From Planctomycetaceae bacterium (lineage in GTDB: Bacteria; Planctomycetota; Planctomycetia; Planctomycetales; Planctomycetaceae), in assembly GCA_900299185.1 (NCBI GenBank), contig OMIV01000091.1, positions 1 through 53,491 on the forward strand: a stretch of 53,491 nt of DNA, in the 5' to 3' direction. The notes beneath the pieces are model-generated. The model was not told the DNA's origin. It saw only the letters and a list, made by a program, of their open reading frames with translations, and did no database searches. Positions 35,550 to 44,598 of the stretch are shown one piece after another. The number at the start of each line of letters is the position of its first letter. Position 1 is the stretch's first letter. A program made the position numbers and the translations under genes.

Positions 35550-36029
35550 GTGGATCAACTGACAAAGCAACTGGTCGCGATTGATGTCGAAGCTGTGCCG
35601 CCGCTTGAGCCGCATGAGTTTGAAGTCGTTGGGCCGGAAGATGCCGTACGCGTGAGGTTTGATGATTTAGACCTTAAGAAGCTCGTGCCCGATGTGAAGT
35701 CGGAAGAAGAGGCGGCGACAAGATTGCCTGATTGGATCAAGGCATTGAATGGCCGCCGGATTCGCATTCGCGGATTCATGGAGCCTCCATTTATGGCCGA
35801 GGGGCTCACTCAATTCCTCATCGCTCGAGACGTCTACACAACAGGTTGGCGGCAGAACCCTATGATTAGCGAACTCGTTGACGTCACTCTGAGAGACGGC
35901 GTTACGACTGACTACATCCATAATCGCGCGTTCGATGTTGTGGGCCTCTTGAGGATCACCGACGAAGCAAAGCCAGGCCGGTTCTATCAGCTCACCAACG
36001 CTATCGTGATCAACTCGCCGCAACGCTGA
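35550..36029 (+). CDS. DUF3299-like protein lacking its own signal peptide
   Basis: A 159-residue frame whose first plausible start is GTG at 35550. The core matches the DUF3299 pattern: VRFDDLDLKKL, then ALNGRRIRIRGFMEPPF, then LTQFLIARD, GVTTDYIHNRAFDVVGLLRI and a C-terminal YQLTNAIVI. Family members are normally lipoproteins or signal-peptide proteins, but this frame has no such start. Instead it is in phase with the preceding gene, separated by one TAG and 24 sense codons of Ser/Thr/Pro/Glu-rich linker. So it may be the second half of a longer protein, or be translated from the GTG. Function of DUF3299 is not known. Confidence 0.68.
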   Translation: MDQLTKQLVAIDVEAVPPLEPHEFEVVGPEDAVRVRFDDLDLKKLVPDVKSEEEAATRLPDWIKALNGRRIRIRGFMEPPFMAEGLTQFLIARDVYTTGWRQNPMISELVDVTLRDGVTTDYIHNRAFDVVGLLRITDEAKPGRFYQLTNAIVINSPQR

Positions 36030-36265
36030 GTTGGAACAGATTGAGTTTGCCGAATGGCCGATACGGATGACGAAGACGAGTGTTCGAATGAAGAACGCGG
36101 AAGCGGCATCATGAGCGATTGCCTTACGAATTGCTGACGCTCCGAGCTCGGTGCGTTGTCGTGGCTGTCGAGAATCATGTTGATCGCATCAACGCGGTTG
36201 GCTTCGATCGTCACGAGTCAGGCATTAAGCTGCGGCATCGGTCTATTTCTTAGGAGATTTTTTCT

Positions 36266-36778
36266 ATGCGCCCCGAAGCGTTGTTTGACATCAGTCAGCC
36301 CAATTTGAATTTCGATAAGCCACTCTACGACATAAACGAGATGCGCAAGATTAACCCGCAGCGACATGAGATGGAGCAGCTTACGGGCATCGTCCATATC
36401 GACCGTGAGGCGAATGGGTTGATTGGCTTTAAGGATGTGACAGAAGACGAGTTTTGGATTCAGGGCCACATGCCAGGCTTCCCTCTGATGCCGGGTGTTG
36501 TGATGTGTGAATGCGCGGCTCAGTTGGCAGGTTTCTATGCGCGAAAGTTCGAACTGCTGGCTGGAGATTTTCTCGGCTTTGGCGGAATGAATGACGTTCG
36601 CTTTCGACTGCCAGTCTTGCCCAAGCAACGACTCTTACTGATGGCCAAGGTCGTCGAGATTCGCGTCAAGCGGCGAGCCGAGTTTGCATTTCAAGGTTAC
36701 GTCAACGACCGCATGGTTTTCAGTGGCAACATGATTGGCGTACCGATCAACCGCGACTCGAAGGTTGATGGCGTCTAG
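36266..36778 (+). CDS. FabZ/FabA-like 3-hydroxyacyl-ACP dehydratase
   Basis: A 170-residue hotdog protein with AGGAG nine nt before its ATG. The catalytic motif GHMPGFPLMPGVVMCECAAQLAG contains the histidine (H68) and glutamate (E82) that correspond to the FabZ active site. A roughly 35-residue N-terminal extension precedes the domain and is longer than in E. coli FabZ. It should dehydrate beta-hydroxyacyl-ACP in fatty acid or a related acyl-chain pathway; a specialised homologue rather than the main FabZ is likely because no fatty-acid genes adjoin it. It lies 65 nt upstream of thiG. Confidence 0.92.
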   Translation: MRPEALFDISQPNLNFDKPLYDINEMRKINPQRHEMEQLTGIVHIDREANGLIGFKDVTEDEFWIQGHMPGFPLMPGVVMCECAAQLAGFYARKFELLAGDFLGFGGMNDVRFRLPVLPKQRLLLMAKVVEIRVKRRAEFAFQGYVNDRMVFSGNMIGVPINRDSKVDGV

Positions 36779-36843
36779 GCGATCTGTAAGTCGCTCTACA
36801 CAGGCTGACTGAGTCTCGACTTCCTACAAACGTGAAAACAACG

Positions 36844-37653
36844 ATGTCCGATAAAGCTCTTGTCCTCGGTAATCACACCCTGCAGTCTCGGCTCATTGTG
36901 GGCACGGGGAAGTATTCAACGTTCGAACTGATGCAAGAGTGCCTCGAAGCGAGCGGCTCGGAAGTCATTACGGTTGCAGTGCGGCGCGAGCGGTTGGTTG
37001 ATGCTGCTGGTCGCAACATCCTCGATTACATCGATCTCAAGCGCTACACGATCCTGCCGAATACAGCCGGCTGCTTTACAGCCGAAGACGCCGTGCGAGT
37101 CGCCCGTCTTGGTCGCGAGATCCTGCTCGGACTAGAGAACCCCGGTGCGGACTGGGTCAAACTCGAAGTCTTGGGCGATAAGAAGACTTTGCTTCCCGAT
37201 CCCGTTGCGACGTTGGAAGCCACAGAGAAGTTGGTAGCAGAAGGCTTCCAAGTGCTGTGTTACACAACCGACGATCCCATCACGGCGCGGCGGCTTAAGA
37301 ACGCGGGAGCAACGTCGGTCATGCCTGCCGGAAGTCCGATCGGCAGCGGGCAAGGCGTGCTCAATCCCAACAACATCAGGATCTGCCTGGAGTATCTCAA
37401 AGAGAACGATCCCGATTATCCGGTGATCATTGACGCTGGCGTGGGCGCGGCGAGCGATGTAGCCGAAGCCATGGAGTTGGGATGCGATGGCGTGCTGCTC
37501 AATACGGCGATCGCAAGTGCTCGCGATCCGCTGACGATGTCCGTAGCCATGAAGCTGGCATGCCAGGCCGGACGGATGTCGTACTTGGCCGGTCGCATTC
37601 CCAAGAAGCTGTATGCGACGGCGTCGAGCCCCGAGACCGGAGTCATCGCTTAG
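36844..37653 (+). CDS. thiG: Thiazole synthase ThiG
   Basis: A 269-residue enzyme that condenses 1-deoxyxylulose-5-phosphate, dehydroglycine and ThiS thiocarboxylate into the thiazole part of thiamine. ATG at 36844 is preferred; a GTG 12 nt upstream is possible. Motifs are [10 protein letters not shown] at the start, [11 protein letters not shown] with the Schiff-base lysine K106, [11 protein letters not shown] and [24 protein letters not shown] near the phosphate site. It is a standalone copy with no thiS, thiO or thiF nearby. No TPP riboswitch is evident upstream: the 65-nt gap is too short for one. Confidence 0.97.
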   Translation: MSDKALVLGNHTLQSRLIVGTGKYSTFELMQECLEASGSEVITVAVRRERLVDAAGRNILDYIDLKRYTILPNTAGCFTAEDAVRVARLGREILLGLENPGADWVKLEVLGDKKTLLPDPVATLEATEKLVAEGFQVLCYTTDDPITARRLKNAGATSVMPAGSPIGSGQGVLNPNNIRICLEYLKENDPDYPVIIDAGVGAASDVAEAMELGCDGVLLNTAIASARDPLTMSVAMKLACQAGRMSYLAGRIPKKLYATASSPETGVIA

Positions 37654-37656
37654 TTC

Positions 37657-37684
37657 GTAGCCACGTCCCGATGAGCGTGGCTAC
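37657..37684 (+). repeat. Hairpin after thiG
   Basis: A 9-bp perfect stem, GTAGCCACG (37657-37665) and CGTGGCTAC (37676-37684), with a 10-nt loop, starts 4 nt after the thiG stop. It shares GAGCGTGGCTAC with the unit at 21711-21736. It could terminate thiG, though it has no U-run. Confidence 0.55.
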
Positions 37685-37711
37685 CGATGCCATCAACGGG
37701 CAGAGGTCGCT

Positions 37712-37981
37712 TTAGTTGCGTCCCAAGAATGTCCGACGCAGCCAAGCGTTTTTACGGTTCTCAAGTTCGATGAGTTGCTGGAATACGTTGGGCTGTTGTT
37801 GCTGGTAGTACTGGTTGCTCTGAGGAACCTGCTGCACGGGAGCGGCTTCGTACTGCTGTGTGTAGGTTGGACGACCGTCGTCCCAAACGAAGATCAAGAA
37901 CTGACGCTCGGCGGCGCTTGCAGATGATTCAATCGCCAAAGCTCCAACCGCAGCCAACATTCCAAATACCAACTTGCGCAT
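37712..37981 (-). CDS. Small secreted Gln/Tyr-rich protein
   Basis: An 89-residue protein from the ATG at 37981, which has GAGAGGG upstream. The signal peptide is about residues 1-24 (ending SSASAAE). The mature part is short, with a QQYEAAPVQQVPQSNQYYQQ segment rich in Gln, Tyr and Pro, then a basic helical end (RKNAWLRRTFLGR). No known domain. Such small exported low-complexity proteins are common in planctomycetes, possibly cell-wall or matrix components. It is convergent with thiG and divergent from the NuoN-like gene. Confidence 0.75.
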   Translation of the reverse strand: MRKLVFGMLAAVGALAIESSASAAERQFLIFVWDDGRPTYTQQYEAAPVQQVPQSNQYYQQQQPNVFQQLIELENRKNAWLRRTFLGRN

Positions 37982-38204
37982 GATGCCCTCTCTGAGTTCA
38001 ATGCTTTGAACTGCTCGCATTCGAGCAGACGGCAAAGTATGTCACATTTCGGAGGTGTGACTGTTTGGAAAGACTGAATTGTCAGGAAGACCTAGCGCCT
38101 CGTTTCGGTTGTAGGTGTTGCACGGGTCGTGCTCAGCCTGCGGCGAGCATCCCTTTGACGAACATTCGCAATCGACTTCATTAACTCTGCCCAGCGAGGT
38201 CCGT

Positions 38205-39548
38205 ATGTCCGGCATGCTGATTGAAACTCTGCTGGCGTTTGCGATGGGATGGAGCTGGCTGGTGTGGTGTTGGAAGTTCGACGTTGAGCGTTCGCCAACA
38301 TCGACATCGACGGCATCGAATCAGTTTGGTTTGTTCTATGGCGGGTTGCTGGCCATCACAGTCTTGACGGGCACTGCCAGCGTGGTGTGGAACGTCGCTC
38401 TCTTGTGGTTGTGCTGGGCCGGACATCTTGTCGTGACGGCCATGTTGGCTCGTCTGATTCCCGATCCGGCTCCCTTGATCATCGATCACGCTGAAGCAGC
38501 CCCGCCTGTTCTCTGGAAACGTTGTCAAGCCGCCGTAATCGCGAGTGGTGTTTGCGGAACTTTGGGCTTGCTGTTGCTCGTCGTAGTTTCAGGCCGATGG
38601 GACTTGACTGAAATCTCGGCGGCACTGCAACCAATCTTACAGCCGACACATTCCTTCGGCGGGGTGCCTCATCGAGTTCTAATAGTACGAGCGGCGGTGG
38701 TTCTGATTTTGGTGGGAACGGGACTGTCCACATTCACGTCACCGTTGCACCTCGCAGCTTTCGAGATGTTGAGACTGTGGCCCGGAGCGATCGCTGGTTG
38801 GTGGCTCACAATGACGAGGCTTTTGGGGCTGACCGTCGTGTGGCGGATCGTGCAGGCGACTTATTCGGGATTGGAATCGACCATCGCTGCCGTCGCAGTA
38901 GCCTTGGGCGTTCTAAGTCTGGTGCATGGAACCATCAGCCTGTGGCAATCGTGTTCGCTGCGAAGTTACGTCGCGCGACTGATGTTGTTGCAAAGCGGAC
39001 TATGCTGGCTCGCCGTCGCAGCCGAGATCGTCAAGCCCGCCGGTGGCGTCGACTTTTGGCAGGGTGGCTTTGACTGGATCAGCATCAGTTGGTGCGGATC
39101 GTCATTGGCGATGTTGGTGCTGCTGGGAGTCGAACAATCGTTGTGCAAAACCAACCAGCGCCTCGATTTCTTCGATCAACTGACTGGGCTTAAGCAGCAC
39201 CATCCCGTCGCGACTTGGTGCTTATTGATCGGCGGATTGTCGCTGACATTGATGCCGCCGCTGCCGCAGTTTTGGAGCTGCTTCACGTTGATTATGGGAG
39301 TGCTAACACCCGGTCGAGCAGTCATCGAACACGCGGGCTTGATGCCGCATCCGGCAATTGTGCTGGGCTTAGTGATTGCGGCGACGTGTCTCGTAGCAAG
39401 CACCGTGCGGACGATTGGCTTACTCAGTCCGCTGGTGTTTGATGAGTCGCTTGGAGGCCAGCATTTCGATCGACGACGTAATGCTTTGGCGATCGCCGTG
39501 GTGGGAGGAGTGTTGTTGGTCGTAGCGGGCGTCATGCCTCGTCTGTAG
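38205..39548 (+). CDS. Polytopic membrane protein resembling NuoN/antiporter-type subunits
   Basis: A 447-residue protein from the ATG at 38205 (GAGG upstream) with about 12-14 hydrophobic segments. Its middle part (LSTFTSPLHLAAFEMLRLWPGAIAG, then LLGLTVVWRIV and LARLMLLQSGLCWLAVA) follows the order of the proton-translocating helices of NADH dehydrogenase subunits N/M: half-helix, discontinuous helix, and the 'RLLAYSS' region. However, the usual conserved lysines and glutamates are weak or missing. It could be a diverged complex I-type or Mrp/hydrogenase-type antiporter subunit, possibly inactive in proton pumping. No other complex I genes are nearby. Confidence 0.6.
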   Translation: MSGMLIETLLAFAMGWSWLVWCWKFDVERSPTSTSTASNQFGLFYGGLLAITVLTGTASVVWNVALLWLCWAGHLVVTAMLARLIPDPAPLIIDHAEAAPPVLWKRCQAAVIASGVCGTLGLLLLVVVSGRWDLTEISAALQPILQPTHSFGGVPHRVLIVRAAVVLILVGTGLSTFTSPLHLAAFEMLRLWPGAIAGWWLTMTRLLGLTVVWRIVQATYSGLESTIAAVAVALGVLSLVHGTISLWQSCSLRSYVARLMLLQSGLCWLAVAAEIVKPAGGVDFWQGGFDWISISWCGSSLAMLVLLGVEQSLCKTNQRLDFFDQLTGLKQHHPVATWCLLIGGLSLTLMPPLPQFWSCFTLIMGVLTPGRAVIEHAGLMPHPAIVLGLVIAATCLVASTVRTIGLLSPLVFDESLGGQHFDRRRNALAIAVVGGVLLVVAGVMPRL

Positions 39549-39615
39549 CGACAAGGCAACCAAGCCAAGCACTGCGACTACGACCAACTCACACCGTTTG
39601 AGCCAAGGCCAAGAG

Positions 39616-41010
39616 CTACTGATCTCCGCCTTTGCCCTTGGCGTCCTTATTGGAGCCACCGTTGTCGCGAGACTTCCACCAGTCCGGTCCTTCGGCTTCG
39701 ATTTCCGTGTTGAGCTTCAGTAGTTCGGCCTTCATTTCGGTCAGCTTGGCAGGCTCGGTCTGACTGAGTTCCTGCTTCTCCTGCGGATCCTTGGCGATGT
39801 TGTAAAGCTCGAACTTGGTGAGCTTCTCGTCGGCCAGAATCTTCCAGTCGTTGATGCGCATCGCGGTCTTAAACGGCTCAGGAGCGATGACACAGCGCCA
39901 ATACAACGGTCGCGTTCTTTCAACGGGCTTACTTTGCAACGCCGACAACAAGTTGCCCCCGTCGAGCACTCGATCCTTCGGCAACTCGGCACCAGCGATG
40001 GTGGCGGCGGTGACAAAAATATCCGAGCCAATCACCGGAACGTCTGAAGTAGCTCCGGCTTTGACATGACCAGGCCACCTCACAATGCCAGGCACTCGAA
40101 TGCCACCCTCATAGACCGCTCGCTTACGACCCCGCAGCCCGCCCGTCGAACCTCGGCCTGCTCCCTTGATGCCATCTCCTTCGGGACCGTTGTCCGAAGT
40201 AAACACGACGAAGGTGTTGTCGCTTAGCTTGAGATCATCCAAGGCTCGCATGAGCTGGCCGAAAGCATGATCGAGCTGAGTGACATTGGCGTGATGTTCG
40301 CGTTGCACTTTGTCGGTCAGGTTCGGGTACTTGGCTTGGAACTCTGGAGCCGACTTGATTGGGTAATGAGGCTCATGAGTCCAAACCGCCAACATGAAGG
40401 GCTTGGCTGGGTCTCGCTTTTCCTTCAGCCACGTGACCGCTTCTTTGACGATGAACGGTGCCGAGAAGTCATCGATCTTTCCGATGGGCTCGCCATTCCG
40501 CACAAAGTTCGTGGGCTGCTCGTGACTGGGTGCCGCATTGTTCTGAGTCGCCAACCACCAGTCATAACCGTGGTCGTTGGGCTGCGGCTGAGTGGGCTTG
40601 TTGAAGTGGCCATTCAAATGCCATTTGCCAACGTGGCACGTCGCATACCCCTTGGCCTTCAAGAGCTTGGGCAACGCGATCTCGCTGGAACGGAGATGAA
40701 TCTCGCGGCCTTCAGGAATCCAGGTGAAGACTCCGTTTCGATACGGCGTGCGTCCCGTCAGGATCGCGGAACGCGACGGACTGCAAACCGCACAAGCGGC
40801 GTAGCATTGAGTGAGTCGGGTGCCTTGCTGAGCGAAGGCATCGAGGTTCGGCGTCTGAATGAGCGGATGCCCATAACAGCCGAGATCTCCGTAACCCAAA
40901 TCGTCGGCCAAGAAGACCACGATGTTCGGTTGCTTGTTGTCGGCCGCAGTTACCGCGACCGACTGCCAACAAGCAAAAACGCCAAGCAACAACGAAGCGA
41001 GTCGAATCAT
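39616..41010 (-). CDS. Secreted sulfatase (formylglycine-dependent)
   Basis: A 464-residue sulfatase from the ATG at 41010 with AAAGGT upstream and a signal peptide (about 1-23). The active-site motif C-S-P-S-R has C76 as the formylglycine precursor; D36/D37 in FLADDLGYGD, VGKWHLNG and TSDNGPEG provide the other metal and substrate contacts. A basic/acidic tail (DNGGSNKDAKGKGGDQ) closes the protein. The sequence differs markedly from the sulfatase at 20311-21675, so the two probably act on different sulfated substrates. No sulfatase-maturing gene is in the window. It is convergent with the NuoN-like gene. Confidence 0.95.
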   Translation of the reverse strand: MIRLASLLLGVFACWQSVAVTAADNKQPNIVVFLADDLGYGDLGCYGHPLIQTPNLDAFAQQGTRLTQCYAACAVCSPSRSAILTGRTPYRNGVFTWIPEGREIHLRSSEIALPKLLKAKGYATCHVGKWHLNGHFNKPTQPQPNDHGYDWWLATQNNAAPSHEQPTNFVRNGEPIGKIDDFSAPFIVKEAVTWLKEKRDPAKPFMLAVWTHEPHYPIKSAPEFQAKYPNLTDKVQREHHANVTQLDHAFGQLMRALDDLKLSDNTFVVFTSDNGPEGDGIKGAGRGSTGGLRGRKRAVYEGGIRVPGIVRWPGHVKAGATSDVPVIGSDIFVTAATIAGAELPKDRVLDGGNLLSALQSKPVERTRPLYWRCVIAPEPFKTAMRINDWKILADEKLTKFELYNIAKDPQEKQELSQTEPAKLTEMKAELLKLNTEIEAEGPDWWKSRDNGGSNKDAKGKGGDQ

Positions 41011-41217
41011 TAAGAGACCTTTGAGGTAGGCAGTGAGGGGGAATGTCGAAGAGTTGGGCTGCGAGATAACCGGGCGGTAACGCTTCTGCCAGTATTCGGC
41101 GTAGCTTTGCTGCAGTGCATCGAGCTATTGAGTGGCAATTGGCCGTATTGAGCAAGCTGTTGGGCTTACGCTGGCCTTCGTGACGATGTGATTTACTGGC
41201 GATTCGAAAGAGGCAAC

Positions 41218-42801
41218 ATGCGAGTGCGGATCGGTTTCATTGCGGGTGCGGCGGCTGTTTCGGTCGGCTTGTTATGGCTGACCGAGATTCCGTTGGGCGT
41301 GCCCGGCGAATGGACGTGGAACCGCATCCGACACGATGGCGACGATGCTCTGATCGTGAGCGTGCTGGGCGTCTTCCAAGCCCTTGTTATGGCGGCGATC
41401 TATCTCGCGATTGCGTGGTTTGGTTTGAGGTACATCGATCGTGCGAAGCGCTGGCAGGTTGGGACTTGGCTCTTGGCATTAGCGATCTCGGCAGGCAGTT
41501 GGCTGATCGCTGTGCAAGAAACTCCACCCGAAGGCTATCGACTGACGAAGGCTCCGTGGGTGCTCTACTACCCGGCCATGACCGGCTACTTCCACAAAGC
41601 TCGTTACGAGATCTCTGACACGGCCTCGTTCCTGCACAATTACGAAAAGCTGATGTCCGGCGGCGACGTGCTGCATGTGGGCACTCACCCGCCAGGCTTA
41701 TTCGTGCTCTATCGAGGCTTGATCTCGCTCACACGTGGAGCGCCGGCGGTGAAGCAATTCTTACTATGGTCGCAACCGCAATCAGTGCGTGATGGGCTGG
41801 ATGTCATCGATGACAATCTCAAACCGAGTCGCAGTTTGACGGACGATGATCGAGCCGTCTTATGGTTAGGTGCATTGCTCGCCCATGCGTCGGTGTGTTG
41901 GGTGTTGGTCCCGCTGTTTGCGATCGCTCGTCAGTGCGAATCGCGCGAGACCGCTTGGAAAGTGATCTGCTTTTGGCCGCTGATCCCCGCGGTCTCCATG
42001 TTCCTGCCGAAAGACGACGTGCTGTTTGTCGGCTTGGTGATGACGTTCCTGTGGAGTTGGTTGCGAGCGGTTCATGCTCGCGGTTCAGCGTCAGCATTCG
42101 GCTGGGGAGTCATCGCCGGAGGCTGCGGACTGTTGGGGTTATGCCTGAGCTTGGTGTTCCTGCCGATTGGTTTGATCGCGTTCATAGCGGCAGTGTTTTC
42201 ATGGCGTCTCGACCGTAGCGACGATAGCCATCAAGCAAGCCTGTCTCGAACTTGGCGAGATATCGTGAAACGCGCGGCACCGGCCTGCATCGGTGGCGGA
42301 GCAGCGATCGCGACCGGCATCGTGCTGGCAGCCATGGTGCTCGAAATCAATCTGTTGGCCGTGTGGCGTTGGAACATCCGCAACCACGCGGCCTTCTATA
42401 GCCAATACCCGCGGACGATGTGGAAGTGGCTGCCGGTGAATGCCATCGAACTCGCGTTCGCGCTGGGAGTGCCACTGGCGATGTTGATTGGGATCGCCGT
42501 ATTGAAGAGCTTGCGAACGAGCGGCGACCGCGTTGATGTCTCGCGTCGCGCGAGCTTGCTCGCCGTCGTCGGTGTGTGGGGCATCCTCTGGTTGAGCGGC
42601 AAGAACTCTGGCGAAGCCGCGCGACTCTGGATCCCGTTGATGCCGCTCGCCGTTTGGTTGTTGCCAGCGGCCGTCGACTCGAAGTCGCTAAACGGCAACA
42701 ACGTACTGACCGATCGAACGTGGCTTAGCCTGCTCGCACTGCAAGCGGTCGTCTGCATGCTCACCGTGATGCGTGTCAGCGGCTTCCACTTTGGTGGCTA
42801 G
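41218..42801 (+). CDS. GT-C-like polytopic membrane protein, possible glycosyltransferase
   Basis: A 527-residue protein from the ATG at 41218 (AGAGG five nt upstream) with about 11-12 membrane segments. An extracytoplasmic loop after helix 3 contains TASFLHNYEKLM and DVLHVGTHPPGL, a His/Pro motif similar to those in GT-C lipid-linked sugar transferases. The C-terminal half has the alternating hydrophobic pattern of that superfamily. Assignment as a glycosyltransferase is therefore plausible but not certain; a specific family such as ArnT/PMT cannot be named. It is divergent from the sulfatase gene and convergent with dapB across a family 2 palindrome. Confidence 0.65.
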   Translation: MRVRIGFIAGAAAVSVGLLWLTEIPLGVPGEWTWNRIRHDGDDALIVSVLGVFQALVMAAIYLAIAWFGLRYIDRAKRWQVGTWLLALAISAGSWLIAVQETPPEGYRLTKAPWVLYYPAMTGYFHKARYEISDTASFLHNYEKLMSGGDVLHVGTHPPGLFVLYRGLISLTRGAPAVKQFLLWSQPQSVRDGLDVIDDNLKPSRSLTDDDRAVLWLGALLAHASVCWVLVPLFAIARQCESRETAWKVICFWPLIPAVSMFLPKDDVLFVGLVMTFLWSWLRAVHARGSASAFGWGVIAGGCGLLGLCLSLVFLPIGLIAFIAAVFSWRLDRSDDSHQASLSRTWRDIVKRAAPACIGGGAAIATGIVLAAMVLEINLLAVWRWNIRNHAAFYSQYPRTMWKWLPVNAIELAFALGVPLAMLIGIAVLKSLRTSGDRVDVSRRASLLAVVGVWGILWLSGKNSGEAARLWIPLMPLAVWLLPAAVDSKSLNGNNVLTDRTWLSLLALQAVVCMLTVMRVSGFHFGG

Positions 42802-42835
42802 GGATCGGGGCTGTGAAGACTTCTCAAGTTCGTTT

Positions 42836-42918
42836 GGGTGGCTCGCTCTTACTAACGTGAAGGGCGCGGTCGCGATAAGCGAGCACGCGCCCTTCTAGTA
42901 CTCATAAGCGGGCTACCC
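42836..42918 (-). repeat. Family 2 long palindromic repeat, copy 4 (diverged)
   Basis: Read on the minus strand it aligns with copies 1 and 2 (GGGTAGCCCGC, then TGAGTACTAGAAGGGCGCG). Many positions differ, but the outer and inner stems still pair. It lies between the convergent GT-C-like and dapB genes, a typical terminator position. Confidence 0.78.
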
Positions 42919-42946
42919 AAGTCGGGAAGTTATTGCGGCCGATCTC

Positions 42947-43750
42947 TTAGAACCCCAGCACATCGTTCATTGAGTATCGACCAGCGGGCTTACCGGCGAG
43001 GAACTTGGCTGCAGCCACAGCACCGTAGGCGTAGCTGTCTCGCGAGTGACCTTTCACCGTGAGGTCGATTGTCTCGCCCATCATGCCGAAGACGATGGTG
43101 TGCTCGCCGACGTTGTCGCCGGTGCGGATGGCGTGATACCCGATCTCGTTCCGTGGCCGTGCTCCCGGTCGACCCGAGCGTCCATGAATGTGCTCAGTCT
43201 GCCCCATCTCTTCCGCGACGATCTCGCCGAACTTCAAAGCCGTGCCGCTCGGAGCGTCCTCTTTGAAGCGGTGATGACGTTCGAGAATTTCGACATCAAC
43301 GCCGCTCGATAGTCCCTTGAGCGCACGAGCTGCTTCGCGCACGAGCTTCATCGTCAGATTGACAGCCATGCTCATGCTGGGAGACCACAGCATCGGAATC
43401 TTCTTCGCAGCCTCATCGAGCGCGGCCTTGTGTTCGGGATGCAAACCGGTCGTCGCACAAACCAGAGCGATGCCGCGTTCAGCACAACGACGAGCCACCT
43501 CAGGCACGGCTTCGGGCATTGAGAAGTCGATCACCACGTCGCCCTTCTCGGCCGGGAAGTCCGACGAGATCGCCACACCGAGCTTGCCGACGCCAGCGAT
43601 CTCACCCGCATCCTGCCCCAATCGCGGGCAAGCGGGAGAATCAACGGCTCCGAAAACAAACGTGCCGGGATCGGCATGAGTGACGGCGGTAATGCGTTGC
43701 CCCATGCGGCCAGCGGCACCGTGAACGATGACTTTGAGCTTCTGCGACAT
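42947..43750 (-). CDS. dapB: 4-hydroxy-tetrahydrodipicolinate reductase DapB
   Basis: A 267-residue NAD(P)H-dependent enzyme of the lysine/diaminopimelate pathway, which also supplies peptidoglycan or its precursors. It is read from the ATG at 43750 because VIVHGAAGRMGQRI (the dinucleotide-binding GxxGRMG) starts there; the frame extends about 100 codons upstream into noncoding sequence. Other motifs are CATTGLHPEH, and EILERHHRFKEDAPSGTA with H159/H160, K163 and the DAPSGT loop in which the catalytic groups lie. Length is normal. No other dap gene lies beside it. The Shine-Dalgarno is weak. Confidence 0.96.
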   Translation of the reverse strand: MSQKLKVIVHGAAGRMGQRITAVTHADPGTFVFGAVDSPACPRLGQDAGEIAGVGKLGVAISSDFPAEKGDVVIDFSMPEAVPEVARRCAERGIALVCATTGLHPEHKAALDEAAKKIPMLWSPSMSMAVNLTMKLVREAARALKGLSSGVDVEILERHHRFKEDAPSGTALKFGEIVAEEMGQTEHIHGRSGRPGARPRNEIGYHAIRTGDNVGEHTIVFGMMGETIDLTVKGHSRDSYAYGAVAAAKFLAGKPAGRYSMNDVLGF

Positions 43751-44111
43751 CTGTTTTTCTCGTGATGGAAATGAAAGAGGGATGGCAAGGACCGGACTCA
43801 AACCACGAGGCGGCAGCATAGTGTTGAGGCTTCGAAAGTTCGCTCGACCGCGCTGCCAGGTTGGCAGCACGCAAAAGGAGAGCAGGCAATGACTGGTCCC
43901 CGAAGCGTCGTAGTCTCTACGTTTTTCGAGCATTGCGAGCACTCGGCAACGAGCCCCTGCCGTCTCGGCAGGCAGGAACGATGTTTGCTGCCGGGGCTTG
44001 CCGAAGCTTTGATCTTTTCGCCGCGGCTGCCTGACCAACCGCTGGCGAACCAATTCATTCGCAGCACTTAGCGGCAGCGTGCCGCAACGTTCAAACCGCC
44101 GGAGTCACATC
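43751..44111. other. Divergent intergenic region with small hairpins
   Basis: This 361-nt gap separates dapB from the first Hsp20 gene. It contains a hairpin CCTGCCG/CGGCAGG at 43956-43972 and a partly complementary GCCGGGGCTTGCCG about 20 nt later. A stretch near 43785-43870 superficially resembles a tRNA on the minus strand, but its arms do not pair. No gene is supported; a heat-shock regulatory element such as CIRCE or ROSE is not seen. Confidence 0.5.
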
Positions 44112-44552
44112 ATGGCAGTGTTTCGTTGGGGACATCATTGGGACGCGTTCGGAGACCTGGAACGCGAGGTCGATCGTTTGCTGAAGAGCGTGAACCTATC
44201 GTTTCAGGGGTTGAGGTTTGGTCGCCAGTACCCGGCGGTCAATCTTTACGACCTGCCGCAGCAATACCTGCTGACCGCCGAATTGCCCGGAGTAAAGCCG
44301 GAAGATCTCGACCTCAGCGTCGCTGGTGGAGTGCTGACCATTCGAGGCAGTCGGCAAGAACCCGAGCACTCTCAAGATCACCGCTATCGCCGACAGGAAC
44401 GTCCGCACGGCAACTGGCAGCGATCGTTGTCCGTACCTGACCGAGTGATCGAAGACGAAGTCCGAGCAGAACTCACCAACGGCGTCTTGAAGATCCATCT
44501 CCCCAAAGCCCCGGAAGAAGTACCTCGACAGATCCCGATTGCCGGGGCCTAA
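44112..44552 (+). CDS. Hsp20/alpha-crystallin small heat shock protein 1
   Basis: A 146-residue chaperone with GGAG nine nt before the ATG at 44112. The alpha-crystallin domain covers about residues 38-135, with YPAVNLYDLPQQYLLTAELPGVKPEDLDLSV and the terminal strand region containing LTNGVLKIHLPK, the conserved G-V-L motif. The tail carries the short IxI-like RQIPIAG for oligomer assembly. It should hold unfolding proteins in the cytoplasm under stress. A second Hsp20 gene follows on the same strand after 169 nt, with a family 2 palindrome between them. Confidence 0.95.
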   Translation: MAVFRWGHHWDAFGDLEREVDRLLKSVNLSFQGLRFGRQYPAVNLYDLPQQYLLTAELPGVKPEDLDLSVAGGVLTIRGSRQEPEHSQDHRYRRQERPHGNWQRSLSVPDRVIEDEVRAELTNGVLKIHLPKAPEEVPRQIPIAGA

Positions 44553-44598
44553 GGATTCTTGGGAAATAACTTCCCGGCCTCGGCACTAGTGATGGTTT

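Noticed and set aside
36780-36843. TPP riboswitch upstream of thiG
   Set aside because: The gap to the preceding gene is only about 65 nt and shows none of the conserved THI-box core.
43785-43870. Possible tRNA gene on the minus strand
   Set aside because: A T-loop-like GGTTTGAGTCC is present, but the T stem and acceptor stem do not pair and no anticodon arm fits.
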